The translations under genes and the position numbers were made by a program. 9,270 nucleotides of DNA from Armatimonadota bacterium (GTDB lineage: Bacteria > Armatimonadota > UBA10988 > DTZQ01): contig DTZQ01000251.1 in the NCBI GenBank assembly GCA_012961305.1, positions 1 to 9,270 of the forward strand, written 5' to 3'. Below the pieces are notes generated by a model, which saw only the letters and a program-made list of their open reading frames with translations, ran no database searches and was not told where the DNA came from. Shown one piece after another: positions 1-8,296 of the stretch. Every line of letters starts with the position of its first letter. The first letter of the stretch is position 1.

Positions 1-65
1 GGAATATCAGCCTCCGGCTGAGTAGTCACGCCATAAGCAATAAGCCCCGAGGGGAAAGGACAGAA
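1..65 (+). promoter_or_regulatory. 5' leader of the GH127 gene, with a small hairpin, shared motif and ribosome binding site
   Basis: A 5-bp hairpin (CAGCC, loop TCC, GGCTG) lies at 8-20. It is followed by the motif GCAATAAGCCC at 37-47 and a purine-rich ribosome binding region (AGGGGAAAGGA, 50-60), whose AAGGA ends 5 bases before the ATG at 66. The motif recurs upstream of a second gene start at 9153-9163, at almost the same distance from the ATG. I see no convincing -35/-10 pair in these 65 bases, so the promoter probably lies left of the window. Whether the motif acts in transcription, translation or RNA folding is unknown. Confidence 0.45.
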
Positions 66-2552
66 ATGAGCAGGAAAACGAAAGGCAAAAGGCGCTTCAG
101 TCTCGCCTGGCTGCTGGCTTTGGCGATGGGGTTAGCAGGGACGGGTGAGACGGTAAGCGTCAGGGGAAAGGAAGGGGACCTCGAAATGAAAACGGTTTCA
201 GTGCCTCCCGCCACGGGGGGAAATGACTTCTACCCCTCCAACCGCCCGCCGTTGCTGCCCAGCCCACTTATCAAACTCCCCCTTGGCCGCATTCGCCCGG
301 AGGGTTGGCTGCGGCAGCAATTGATGCTGATGGCCGCAGGCATGACGGGGCATCTTACTGAGTTGAGCAAGTGGTGCCAGTGGGAAGGCAGTGCCTGGGC
401 GAGTCCCGATGGCCAGGGGGAGCGCGGGTGGGAAGAACTGCCCTACTGGTTAAGGGGCTTCGGTGACCTGGGTTACCTGCTTCGGGAGGAGCGCATCATC
501 CAGGAGGCCAGGAGATGGATTGAAGCCGTCCTGGCCAGCCAAGAACCCGACGGCTACTTCGGCCCGCGGGCAAACAAAGCCAACCACGACCTCTGGCCCA
601 ACATGATTATGCTCTTTGTGCTGCGCTCGTTTCATGAAGCCACGGGCGACGAACGGGTGCTGCCCTTTATGACGAAGTACTTCCGCTGGCAGATGAGCGT
701 TCCTTTCGAGCATCTGCTTTTGGGCAGTTGGCAGAAGTGGCGGGCAGGAGACAACTTGGACAGCATCTATTGGCTCTACAATCGCACCGGTGAGGCCTGG
801 CTGCTGGACGCGGCCCGGGTCAACCACGAGCGCACCGCAGACTGGACGGCTGGCATTCCCACCTGGCACGGCGTCAACATTTCCCAGTGCTTCCGCGAAC
901 CTGCTCAGTACTACCAGCAGACCCACGACCTCCGCTACCTGCGGGCAACGGAGCGTAACTACGAAACCGTCATGGGCCTCTACGGCCAGGTGCCCGGCGG
1001 CATGTTCGGAGCAGACGAGAACTGCCGTCCCGGCTACACCGGCCCCCGACAGGCGGCGGAGACCTGTGCGATGGTGGAGTTCATGCACAGTTTTGAAATA
1101 CTGCTCAAAATCACGGGCCAGCCGATTTGGGCCGACCGCTGTGAGGAGGTGGCTCTCAATTCGCTCCCGGCGGCGATGACCCCTGATTTGAAGGGCCTGC
1201 ATTACCTCACCGCGCCCAACATGGTACAGTTAGACCAGCAGAACAAGGCTCCCCTGCTGCAAAATCGTGGCACCATGCTGGCCTACGCTCCCCACCGGTA
1301 TCGCTGCTGCCAGCACAACGTTGCTTTCGGCTGGCCCTATTACGCCGAACACCTGTGGCTGGCGACCCAGGGCAATGGCTTGGCGGCCGTGCTGTATGCG
1401 GCCTGCGAGGTCGAGGCCCAGGTAGGAGACGGCACGAGGGTCAGAATCGCGGAGAGGACGGACTATCCGTTCGACGAGGTCGTCGAGTTCACCTTGTCCA
1501 CCCCCCAGCCCGTTCGGTTCCCGCTGCTGCTGCGCATTCCGCGCTGGTGTGAGGGAGCCCGGGTGGCGGTCAACGGTCAGGTCGGCGAAGTGCACCCGGA
1601 GCCGCTGTCCTACCTGATTATCGAACGGACCTGGCACGATGGCGACCGGGTGCGCCTGGAACTGCCCATGCAAATTCGGGTGAAGGTGTGGGGGAAGAAC
1701 AAAAACTCCGTGTCGGTCCACCGCGGACCGCTGACCTATTCCCTCAAGATTGGAGAAAAATGGGTTCGGTACGCTGGCACCGAAGAGTGGCCGGCATATG
1801 AGGTCTTTCCCACTACCCCCTGGAACTACGGCCTGCTGGTGGATTGGCAGAACCCCGCCGCTTCCTTCGAGGTCATCAAAAAGGAAGGCCCGCTGGCTGC
1901 GCAACCTTTCACCCCCGACAACGCGCCCCTCGAACTGCGGGCGAAAGGAAAGCGCGTTCCGCAGTGGAAGTTGGAGCCTAATGGCCTCATCGGTGCTTTG
2001 CAGGAAAGTCCCGTCCGCTCCGACGAACCGGTGGAGGAAATCACCCTGATTCCGATGGGTTGTGCCCGACTGCGAGTTTCGGCCTTTCCCCAAATCGGCG
2101 AGGGACCGGAGGCGCAGGTGTGGGAGGAGCCGCCCCCGCCTCCGACGGCCTCCCACTGTTGGCACAAGGACACCGTCACCGCCCTGAACGATGGCCTCCG
2201 GCCGAAGAGTTCCAATGACCACAGCATTCCCCGCTTTACCTGGTGGGACCACCGGGGTACGAGGGAGTGGGTGCAGTACACCTTCGAGACCCCTCAGAAG
2301 GTTTCCTGGTGCGAGGTCTACTGGTTCGACGACACCGGCGTTGGGCAATGTCGGGTGCCAGCCTCTTGGCGGGTGCTGTGGAAGGACGGCGATACTTGGC
2401 GTCCTGTTACCGGGGCCTCGGAGTACGGGACCCAACGCGACCAGTTCAACCGAGTGACTTTCGACCCGGTGGTGACCCAAGAACTGCGGCTCGAAGTGCA
2501 ACTTCAGGACGCTTTCTCCGGGGGCATTTTGGAGTGGAGGGTAGGGAGATAG
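66..2552 (+). CDS. Secreted GH127-family beta-L-arabinofuranosidase-like glycoside hydrolase with C-terminal discoidin-like domain
   Basis: The 828-aa protein resembles the GH127 (former DUF1680) family, whose characterised members release L-arabinofuranose from plant glycans with a zinc-bound cysteine nucleophile. An N-terminal signal peptide is visible: a Lys/Arg-rich start (residues 1-10), then a hydrophobic stretch around 11-27, implying export. The signature residues are present: Glu332-Thr-Cys334 (AETC) and the pair Cys414-Cys415 in YRCCQHN. They match by position and spacing the zinc-ligand Glu338/Cys340 and Cys417/Cys418 of Bifidobacterium HypBA1. Glu318 is a candidate acid/base. A beta-rich region follows, and residues about 690-828 look like an F5/8-type C (discoidin) carbohydrate-binding fold. 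The ATG at 66 is chosen because it has a ribosome binding site and gives the signal peptide. The next gene starts 5 bases after the stop. Related families (GH142, GH146) could also be considered; exact sugar specificity is not readable. Confidence 0.87.
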   Translation: MSRKTKGKRRFSLAWLLALAMGLAGTGETVSVRGKEGDLEMKTVSVPPATGGNDFYPSNRPPLLPSPLIKLPLGRIRPEGWLRQQLMLMAAGMTGHLTELSKWCQWEGSAWASPDGQGERGWEELPYWLRGFGDLGYLLREERIIQEARRWIEAVLASQEPDGYFGPRANKANHDLWPNMIMLFVLRSFHEATGDERVLPFMTKYFRWQMSVPFEHLLLGSWQKWRAGDNLDSIYWLYNRTGEAWLLDAARVNHERTADWTAGIPTWHGVNISQCFREPAQYYQQTHDLRYLRATERNYETVMGLYGQVPGGMFGADENCRPGYTGPRQAAETCAMVEFMHSFEILLKITGQPIWADRCEEVALNSLPAAMTPDLKGLHYLTAPNMVQLDQQNKAPLLQNRGTMLAYAPHRYRCCQHNVAFGWPYYAEHLWLATQGNGLAAVLYAACEVEAQVGDGTRVRIAERTDYPFDEVVEFTLSTPQPVRFPLLLRIPRWCEGARVAVNGQVGEVHPEPLSYLIIERTWHDGDRVRLELPMQIRVKVWGKNKNSVSVHRGPLTYSLKIGEKWVRYAGTEEWPAYEVFPTTPWNYGLLVDWQNPAASFEVIKKEGPLAAQPFTPDNAPLELRAKGKRVPQWKLEPNGLIGALQESPVRSDEPVEEITLIPMGCARLRVSAFPQIGEGPEAQVWEEPPPPPTASHCWHKDTVTALNDGLRPKSSNDHSIPRFTWWDHRGTREWVQYTFETPQKVSWCEVYWFDDTGVGQCRVPASWRVLWKDGDTWRPVTGASEYGTQRDQFNRVTFDPVVTQELRLEVQLQDAFSGGILEWRVGR

Positions 2553-2557
2553 GCCAG

Positions 2558-3649
2558 ATGGACCTGGCTGGGGTTTTGCTCGGGCTGTGCTGGTTGTTGG
2601 GGGCATCTTCGCCGGCGGCCGGGGAATTTGCCCCGGCCCTGGAGCCGCGGGAATGGAACTTCCCCGGCGACCACGCAGCACATCCCTCCTATCGCCTGGA
2701 ATGGTGGTACTACACTGGCCATTTGGAAACCCCGGCCGGACAGACCTTTGGCTACCAACTGACTTTCTTCCGGGTAGGCCTGCGGCCGGGTCCGGTACAG
2801 CGAACCTCGCGTTGGGCCTTTCACACCGTTTACTTCGCTCACCTGGCTTTGACCGACGAAAGGCGACGGCAATTCCGCTACGCAGAACGGGCGGAGCGGG
2901 GAGCCTTGGGCCTGGCTGGGGCGAAGGAGGAACGCTACCGAGTGTGGATTGGCGACTGGTGGGTGGAACTGCGAGGCCAAACCCACCACTTGCACGCAGC
3001 GACGCCGAAGTGGGGTTTGGACCTCCGGCTGACTCCGCTTAAACCCCCCGTGTTGCATGGCACGCAGGGCCTGAGCCAGAAAGGGGAGGGAATGGGGCAA
3101 GCCACTTACTATTATTCCCTCACCCGACTGCGCACCGCTGGCCACCTCACAGTGGACGGCCAGAAATGGCCGGTGAAGGGCCTGAGTTGGATGGACCACG
3201 AGTTCGGCAGCGGGCAACTGGCCCCGGAGCAGGTGGGTTGGGACTGGTTCAGCCTCCAACTGAACGACGGCACCGAAGTCATGCTCTACCTCATGCGCCG
3301 GAAGGACGGCACCGTAGACCCCTACTCCCACGGCACCTTCGTATTCCCCGACGGCACGACCCGTCCTTTGCCGTGGGGTGACTATCGAGTGGAAAGGCTG
3401 GCCACCTGGCGCAGTGCCCGGTCGGGAGCAACCTATCCGGCCCGCTGGCGGCTCCGGGTGCCCAGCGTGGGTTTGGAGGTAACGGTAATCCCCACGGTGG
3501 CCGCACAGGAGTTAATCACCACCCGCAGTACCGGGGTGACCTATTGGGAGGGAAGTGTACGGGTGCAGGGCACCCGTCAGGGCCGCCGAGTCCAGGGCGT
3601 CGGCTATGTGGAACTCACCGGCTACGCCGAGCCTTTGACGACCCCCTGA
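2558..3649 (+). CDS. Secreted AttH/CrtC-like lipocalin-domain protein (carotenoid 1,2-hydratase superfamily, COG5621-like)
   Basis: The 363-aa product starts with a short signal peptide (a hydrophobic run LAGVLLGLCWLLGA, then SSPAAGEF). It carries the family hallmarks: HPSYRLEWWYYTGHL (E48, W49, W50) near the N-terminus, a GYQLTFFRVGL strand, and WMDHEFGSGQL (W211, D213, E215) mid-protein. These are typical of the two-lipocalin-domain AttH/CrtC fold, which includes carotenoid hydratases and many uncharacterised secreted proteins often called predicted secreted hydrolases. The reading frame is open upstream to 2243 inside the glycosidase gene, but the ATG at 2558 fits best: it encodes the signal peptide, lies 5 bases after the upstream stop, and follows GGAGG (2536-2540) and GGGAG (2544-2548). 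The ABC permease genes that often accompany attH are absent. Co-transcription with the GH127 gene suggests extracytoplasmic work on a plant-derived or lipid-like substrate; this is inference and no reaction is assigned. Confidence 0.8.
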   Translation: MDLAGVLLGLCWLLGASSPAAGEFAPALEPREWNFPGDHAAHPSYRLEWWYYTGHLETPAGQTFGYQLTFFRVGLRPGPVQRTSRWAFHTVYFAHLALTDERRRQFRYAERAERGALGLAGAKEERYRVWIGDWWVELRGQTHHLHAATPKWGLDLRLTPLKPPVLHGTQGLSQKGEGMGQATYYYSLTRLRTAGHLTVDGQKWPVKGLSWMDHEFGSGQLAPEQVGWDWFSLQLNDGTEVMLYLMRRKDGTVDPYSHGTFVFPDGTTRPLPWGDYRVERLATWRSARSGATYPARWRLRVPSVGLEVTVIPTVAAQELITTRSTGVTYWEGSVRVQGTRQGRRVQGVGYVELTGYAEPLTTP

Positions 3650-3852
3650 GGAACTTCGCCCCTCGTCCCTTTTGGGGAACCCCAAGGAGGAATTGTTCGT
3701 CTAAGGGAGAAAAAGAGGGAGGGCAAGGAGGCGGGGAAGTTAGGAAGCGGGGGTGTTATTGGCGGCGGTAGCGATAGCGGCGCGATATTTTGAGCGGGAT
3801 TTTCTGTGGGGATGGCCTACCGCAAAGCATAAAACGTAAAGGGGTGAGTCGC
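3650..3852. other. Intergenic spacer with purine-rich tract; no clear terminator or promoter
   Basis: This spacer separates the secreted-protein pair from the large ATPase gene. An imperfect inverted repeat (TTGGGG/CCCCAA around 3672-3685) has almost no loop and no T-run, so it is a poor terminator. From 3703 to 3753, 46 of 51 bases are purines, including several runs of three or more G. Only weak promoter-like matches exist (TTGGCG at 3759 with GATATT at 3784, spacing 19), so the ATPase promoter is undecided. Confidence 0.5.
3838..3844 (+). promoter_or_regulatory. Ribosome binding site deciding the ATPase start
   Basis: AAAGGGG lies 8 bases before the ATG at 3853, a normal spacing. This supports that ATG over the in-frame TTG at 3790 and GTG at 3844, neither of which has a properly placed ribosome binding site. 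Confidence 0.6.
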
Positions 3853-6800
3853 ATGACCATCGGCGAAGTGCTGTCCGTGCCCGAAGTTCCCACCGTGGTC
3901 CAATTGGCCCAGGTGGAGGCGCTGAAGGAGCAGTTGGACGCCCTGCCCTCAGGGGTCTTACCGGAGGGGGAGTTAGAGGCCCAACTGCGTGGCTATGTGG
4001 AGCAGTACTACCTGGTGGACGAGCGCACCCGCGACGTCGTGCAGACCATCCTGACCAGCCTGGCCACCAGTCGCGACCGCGGAGGGGCCTTCTTCGTCAA
4101 GGGGCTGTACGGTTCCGGCAAATCCCACCTGTTAGCGGTGCTCAGTCTGCTCAGCGAGCATCCCGTTGCCTGGGAGTACTTTCTACGTACCCATGTGGAA
4201 TTCGCGGCCTGCGCTGACCGCTTCTTGGGCGAAAAGCCGCTGCTGGTGGTGCATGTGGCCTTGGACGAATACAGCGGGCGCTACACGGACTTGGAGGACA
4301 TCGTTTTCGACGAGGCCGAGCGTTCCCTGCGCCGGCCCCGCCTCAACATTTTCGCCCCCCTGACGGAGGAGGCTTACGCTTTGGATTTGCTCGACCGCTA
4401 CCTGGTCCCCCCCTACGGGAGGGAACTGGAGGAGTTCCTGCGGACGGAGTTGGGATTGACCACCTCCTGGGCGGAACTGCGGGAGTCCCATCCGGAGGCG
4501 GCCCTGAGCCATGCCCGGCGGTTCATCGTCGCCCGCGGGCTGCCCCTGGACTTCCGCCAGTCGCGGGTGGAACGTTTGGGACGGCTGCTGGAAATCGTTC
4601 AGGAACGGGGCCTGCGAGGGGTAGTGCTGTTAGTGGACGAACTGTCCGTTTTCCTTAGCACCAAATCCCGCCAGGCCCTGCAAAATGAGGCTTCCTTCCT
4701 CCAGTTCTTAGGCCAGCGCGCTCGCCTCTCGCCCCTGTGGGTGGTTGCCACTTTGCAAAAGAACCTTGAGGATGTAGGGGACATCGAACATTACACCCTG
4801 CGGCAGATTAAAGACCGTTTTCACACTCGCCTGTCCCTGCCGCTGACGGAAGTGCGCAAAGTGGTGGCCGAAAAACTGCTGGTCAAGTCCAACCGCCGCG
4901 CCTACGCAGAAGCGGTGCAGGCGGCCCATCGGGCCTGGACAGGTGGGCGCCGGGTGAGGGGCCTGTCCCGGGAGGCTCTGACCCAGACTTATCCGTTGCA
5001 TCCCCTGACTTTGGACTGTTTGGAAGCCTGTGCCGAGGAGTTCCTGTCCAAAACCCGCAGCGTGCTGGACTTCGTGCTGGCCCAGGTGCGTGGCGACGAA
5101 ACCCATCCCGGCGTGCTCGCGGCCCCTGTGACCCACCTCATCACCCCAGACGTCCTCTACGACCACTTCGCCCCCGAAATCGCTGGCCACCCCACCCTGT
5201 CCCGCTACCAACGGAAGGTGTACGAATACTACCGCCGCAATTGTGACCTGCTGTTCGCGGAGGAAGGCCATTTGGCCCTGCGGCTGGTGAAACTGCTTAT
5301 CATCTACCGGCTGGCCGCTTTGGAGCGGCCGGTGCGGGAAATAGCCGCGGCCCTGCTGCCGGCCGAGGAGGGGCGAGAGGCACGAGTACAGCGGCTGCTG
5401 GAAATCATGCGCACGGAGGGCAGTTATGTGGACGTGCGGCGGCGACCGGGGGAGTTCAACGACCGGTATGTGGTGGATTTGGACTTCGAGGTCAACGAAA
5501 TCATCCGCCGCCGGGTGCGCAGCCTGGAGGCCAACCTCGCTCCCGAGGATGGCCGAATGCTCGCCTATGCCCTCTCCGTGTGCACGGGGAAGGAATTTCC
5601 GCTGGCTGCCTACCAGCGGCCCACGGTCGCCTCCGTCCCCTGGCTCAACACAGTGCGCACCATGCTCCTCAGCGGACGCGATTTGACCACTCTCTCCAGC
5701 GAGGAGTTGACCAACCAGACGGCGCTGCTGGCCGGACTGGACACCGAGGAGGCGGTCAGTCTATACCTGGCCTCGCCCTTCCACCTGGCCGAGCAGCGGG
5801 CGGCCTGGGAGGAAGCAGTTGCCGCCGTGCCCGACCAACGCTGGGCTCAGGCCCTCGTCGCCTGGCTGCCCCGACCTTTGACCGAGGAGGAACAGGAACA
5901 ACTGCGCACCGATACCGCCCATGAACTACTGCGCCAGGACCCCACCCTGCAGGACCATCAGCAGGGGGAGCGGATTCTGGCCCGGTTGGAGGAGGGCCGG
6001 GAGGGGCGAGAGGCCCGCACGCGGGAACTGATGCAGCGGCTCTACTACGAGGGGGAACTGCGCTCCCCGGCGGGCCTCATCTCCGCCGCCGAATTGAGCC
6101 CCTTGCAGGGCCGCTGGACAGAGACCCTGGCCCGGGTGGGCCGCTTGTGCTTCGACCGCCTGTTTCCCCGCTTCCGGGCCTATGCTCCCCGCCGCCGGGT
6201 CTTCTCCCGGGCTTGCGCCAACGAACTCATCAACGACTTCGTCGCCCAGGGACGGGTGGAAGTTTCCCTGGCCTCGACCCTGGCCGCCTACATCTTAGAC
6301 TACGCAGTGCCGCTGGGGGTGGCGGAAGGAGAGAACGGTCGCTTTCGGGTGCGGGTGGCGGGCACGCCGCTGGTCAAGTTCCTGCTCCAACGCCTCCCGC
6401 CGCACGTGGAGCGGGAAGTGTCCCTTCTGGAACTGGAGCAGGTGTTGGCCAAGTCGGAGTTCGGGTTGGTGCCGGAACTGACCCACATCCTGGTGGCCGC
6501 CCTGATTCGCCGGGGTTTCCTCACCGCCCTGAACGACGAGCGGGAGCCGTTGCCCGTTCACCGCTTGGGGGCCCCGCTGCGGGCGCATGTGGCCTTCGTG
6601 ACCGGGGCCGATGCCCTCCCGCCGGAAGCGTGGCCTCGGCTGAAACGGCTGTGCGAGGTGCTCTGGGGCCGAGCCCCACAGCGGGAAACCTTGACGGTCC
6701 AGCAGGCGGTCTGGGAGCGACTTCTGGCCCTGCGGGAGGAGTGGCAGGCGGAAGGGGAACGATTGAGCCGAACGCTGACCGAGGTGCGACAGACCCTCGG

Positions 6801-7848
6801 CCACGATGAAATCCAGTGGCTCCGCGCCGCCGAGGTTTTCGAGTTCCTACAAGGTTTAATCGCGGCCCTCGATCCAGAGGCCTTGGCCGCACCGGGCCTG
6901 ACTCGATTGGTGGAAGTCATCTCTCAGCCGCCGTTTGTGGACGAAGAGGGCACCGACCAGCCGCTGGTGCGGGCTTGGGAGCGGTATCAGCAGTTGCGCA
7001 CCTTCGTACAGGAGCAGGCGGAGCCTCTGTTGCGCCTCTACCGAGACTTGAACGACCCGCGGCTGAACCTGCCGGCAGACTCGGACCTGGCCACTCGACG
7101 CGAGGAGTTGCAGCGGCGGTTCGCCGCCGGTGATGCTGTGGCCTGGGAGGGAGAACCTCTGCTGGCCGATGCCCAGGCCCTTCGAGACGAGTACGTGGAA
7201 CGCTACTTGGCCTGGCACCATCAGGTCTATGCGCCAGCCCGGTTCGAGCGGTATCTGCAAGTGAAGATGCAGCCGGCCTACCGCCTGCTGACCCAGATGG
7301 CCCGGCTGCGGCTGGACGTGGCCCGGGGGCCGGAAACGGTGGACGCGCTGGTGCGGCAAGAGTTAAGCCGCCGCTGTCGCGTCTTCGACCTGCGACCGCG
7401 CCTGCAGCAAAGCCTTGTCTGCCCCGAATGTGGGTTGCTCTACGGCCAACCCCTTCCCCTGCGGCCTGTGGAGGAGATAGAAAGCGAACTGCTGGCCGGG
7501 GTGCAGGACTACCTGCTGACCCTGCGGGAGCCGGAGCGGGCGGAACTGCTACGCCGGGCGGCGGAGCAGTTGCCGGAAACTTCGGCGGTGCGGCAACAGG
7601 TAACGGCGATTCTGACCGCCACCGACGCGACCGTGAAGGACCTCTTGCGCTGGTTCGACCCGCCCACGGTGGAGTTCCTCAATTCCGTGCTGGAAACCCG
7701 TGCTGTGGCTACCCGCCGCCTGTCCGAACTGGCCGCGGCTCTGGTCGGCAAGCGGTTGACCAAGCAGCAAATATTGGCCGCCGTACAGCGGTGGCTGGAC
7801 ACCGCCGAGGCCCTCGGCCCAGAGGAAGTGGTGGAAATTGTGGAGTAA
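3853..7848 (+). CDS. Large P-loop ATPase resembling DUF6079/PglY (BREX-type phage-defence ATPase)
   Basis: The 1331-aa protein has a Walker A motif GLYGSGKSH (84-92, Lys90), a hydrophobic Walker B strand VVLLVDEL (257-264, Asp262-Glu263), a sensor-1-like strand WVVATLQKN (296-304), and a following DRFHTR segment (Arg322/Arg326, possible arginine finger). This places it among AAA-type/STAND-like P-loop ATPases. The opening (a short segment ending VPEVPTVVQL, then YYLVDERTRDVV before Walker A), the motif order, the length and a CPEC cysteine knuckle near the C-terminus (1190-1193) recall the DUF6079 group that includes BREX PglY; PglY is about 1300 aa. The central and C-terminal parts are helical and Leu/Glu/Arg-rich, likely a scaffold. 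PglY-type proteins work in anti-phage complexes with a methyltransferase and PglZ, but no such gene is present here. The protein lacks a signal peptide and should be cytoplasmic. Family assignment is by motif memory, not by search; the ATPase call is firm, the PglY-like call moderate. Confidence 0.75.
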   Translation: MTIGEVLSVPEVPTVVQLAQVEALKEQLDALPSGVLPEGELEAQLRGYVEQYYLVDERTRDVVQTILTSLATSRDRGGAFFVKGLYGSGKSHLLAVLSLLSEHPVAWEYFLRTHVEFAACADRFLGEKPLLVVHVALDEYSGRYTDLEDIVFDEAERSLRRPRLNIFAPLTEEAYALDLLDRYLVPPYGRELEEFLRTELGLTTSWAELRESHPEAALSHARRFIVARGLPLDFRQSRVERLGRLLEIVQERGLRGVVLLVDELSVFLSTKSRQALQNEASFLQFLGQRARLSPLWVVATLQKNLEDVGDIEHYTLRQIKDRFHTRLSLPLTEVRKVVAEKLLVKSNRRAYAEAVQAAHRAWTGGRRVRGLSREALTQTYPLHPLTLDCLEACAEEFLSKTRSVLDFVLAQVRGDETHPGVLAAPVTHLITPDVLYDHFAPEIAGHPTLSRYQRKVYEYYRRNCDLLFAEEGHLALRLVKLLIIYRLAALERPVREIAAALLPAEEGREARVQRLLEIMRTEGSYVDVRRRPGEFNDRYVVDLDFEVNEIIRRRVRSLEANLAPEDGRMLAYALSVCTGKEFPLAAYQRPTVASVPWLNTVRTMLLSGRDLTTLSSEELTNQTALLAGLDTEEAVSLYLASPFHLAEQRAAWEEAVAAVPDQRWAQALVAWLPRPLTEEEQEQLRTDTAHELLRQDPTLQDHQQGERILARLEEGREGREARTRELMQRLYYEGELRSPAGLISAAELSPLQGRWTETLARVGRLCFDRLFPRFRAYAPRRRVFSRACANELINDFVAQGRVEVSLASTLAAYILDYAVPLGVAEGENGRFRVRVAGTPLVKFLLQRLPPHVEREVSLLELEQVLAKSEFGLVPELTHILVAALIRRGFLTALNDEREPLPVHRLGAPLRAHVAFVTGADALPPEAWPRLKRLCEVLWGRAPQRETLTVQQAVWERLLALREEWQAEGERLSRTLTEVRQTLGHDEIQWLRAAEVFEFLQGLIAALDPEALAAPGLTRLVEVISQPPFVDEEGTDQPLVRAWERYQQLRTFVQEQAEPLLRLYRDLNDPRLNLPADSDLATRREELQRRFAAGDAVAWEGEPLLADAQALRDEYVERYLAWHHQVYAPARFERYLQVKMQPAYRLLTQMARLRLDVARGPETVDALVRQELSRRCRVFDLRPRLQQSLVCPECGLLYGQPLPLRPVEEIESELLAGVQDYLLTLREPERAELLRRAAEQLPETSAVRQQVTAILTATDATVKDLLRWFDPPTVEFLNSVLETRAVATRRLSELAAALVGKRLTKQQILAAVQRWLDTAEALGPEEVVEIVE

Positions 7849-7852
7849 GCCG

Positions 7853-8284
7853 CTATTTCCCCGCCTCGTTCAGCAGCCACATGCCGGTGACGATGAGCAG
7901 CGCCCCTAACGCCTTGCGCCCGGTCATCGGCTCGTGCAGGAACAGCACCGCCAGCAGCAGGGCGACCAGCGGGTAGGCAGAAGTGAGGGGCACAATGCGC
8001 GAGGCCTCTGCCCGGTTAAGGGCAGAATAGTAGCCCGCCATTCCCAGCAGGCCCAGAATCGCGCTGAGGAAAAGGTATCCCACTCCACGCCCCGGAGCAC
8101 TCCCCAGGGCGGCTAAAAGGCCGCTACCCAGGCCATAGATTAACACCAGCGCCGTCCAGAACAGGGCCCGCAGGGTCAGGGCAACGGCGGGACTGAGGTA
8201 GCCAAGGGTCAACTTGTCGAAGACTGCCGCCGCGCCCCAGGAGACGATGGTCAACAGGGAGAACACCCAGGCAGAAGGATTCAT
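7853..8284 (-). CDS. Half-size EamA/DMT-superfamily membrane protein (putative small-molecule transporter)
   Basis: The 143-aa protein has five hydrophobic helices (approximately residues 5-21, 30-51, 66-85, 96-114 and 122-139). Its C-terminal half, YYSALNRAEASRIVPLTSAY followed by a helix and LHEPMTGRKALGALLIVTG, is a typical EamA repeat. Full DMT transporters carry two such repeats; this size fits the single-repeat type (COG2510-like), which would need to dimerise. The ATG at 8284 is preferred to the TTG at 8291-8293 because AAAGG (8298-8294) is 9 bases from the ATG but directly abuts the TTG. That ribosome binding site overlaps the stop codon (TAA, 8299-8297) of the upstream nicotinamidase gene, so translation of the two is likely linked. 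The substrate is unknown; a link to nicotinate or amino-acid export is only suggested by the neighbour. Its stop lies 4 bases from that of the convergent ATPase gene. Confidence 0.83.
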   Translation of the reverse strand: MNPSAWVFSLLTIVSWGAAAVFDKLTLGYLSPAVALTLRALFWTALVLIYGLGSGLLAALGSAPGRGVGYLFLSAILGLLGMAGYYSALNRAEASRIVPLTSAYPLVALLLAVLFLHEPMTGRKALGALLIVTGMWLLNEAGK

Positions 8285-8296
8285 CCGAGTCAACCT

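Noticed and set aside
2243..2557. Upstream extension of the AttH-like frame starting at 2243
   Set aside because: It overlaps the discoidin-like end of the glycosidase in another frame, and the ATG at 2558 gives a signal peptide and normal operon spacing.
1230..2681. 483-codon open frame on the minus strand opposite the GH127 gene
   Set aside because: It lies antisense to a gene with intact catalytic motifs, has a Pro/Gly/Arg-rich composition typical of shadow frames in GC-rich DNA, and has no recognisable domain.
3668..3689. Possible intrinsic terminator after the AttH-like gene
   Set aside because: The inverted repeat TTGGGG/CCCCAA has only a 2-base loop and no T-run follows.
3544..3771. 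75-codon plus-strand frame across the AttH gene end and the spacer
   Set aside because: It is largely inside the AttH-like gene in another frame and its tail is the purine tract; no ribosome binding site or domain supports it.
3790..3852. TTG start at 3790 for the large ATPase
   Set aside because: It has no ribosome binding site at proper distance; the ATG at 3853 does, and the added 21 residues look like translated leader.
6147..6809. 220-codon plus-strand frame and several minus-strand frames within the ATPase gene
   Set aside because: These are Gly/Pro/Arg-rich shadow frames of the large gene without start signals or motifs.
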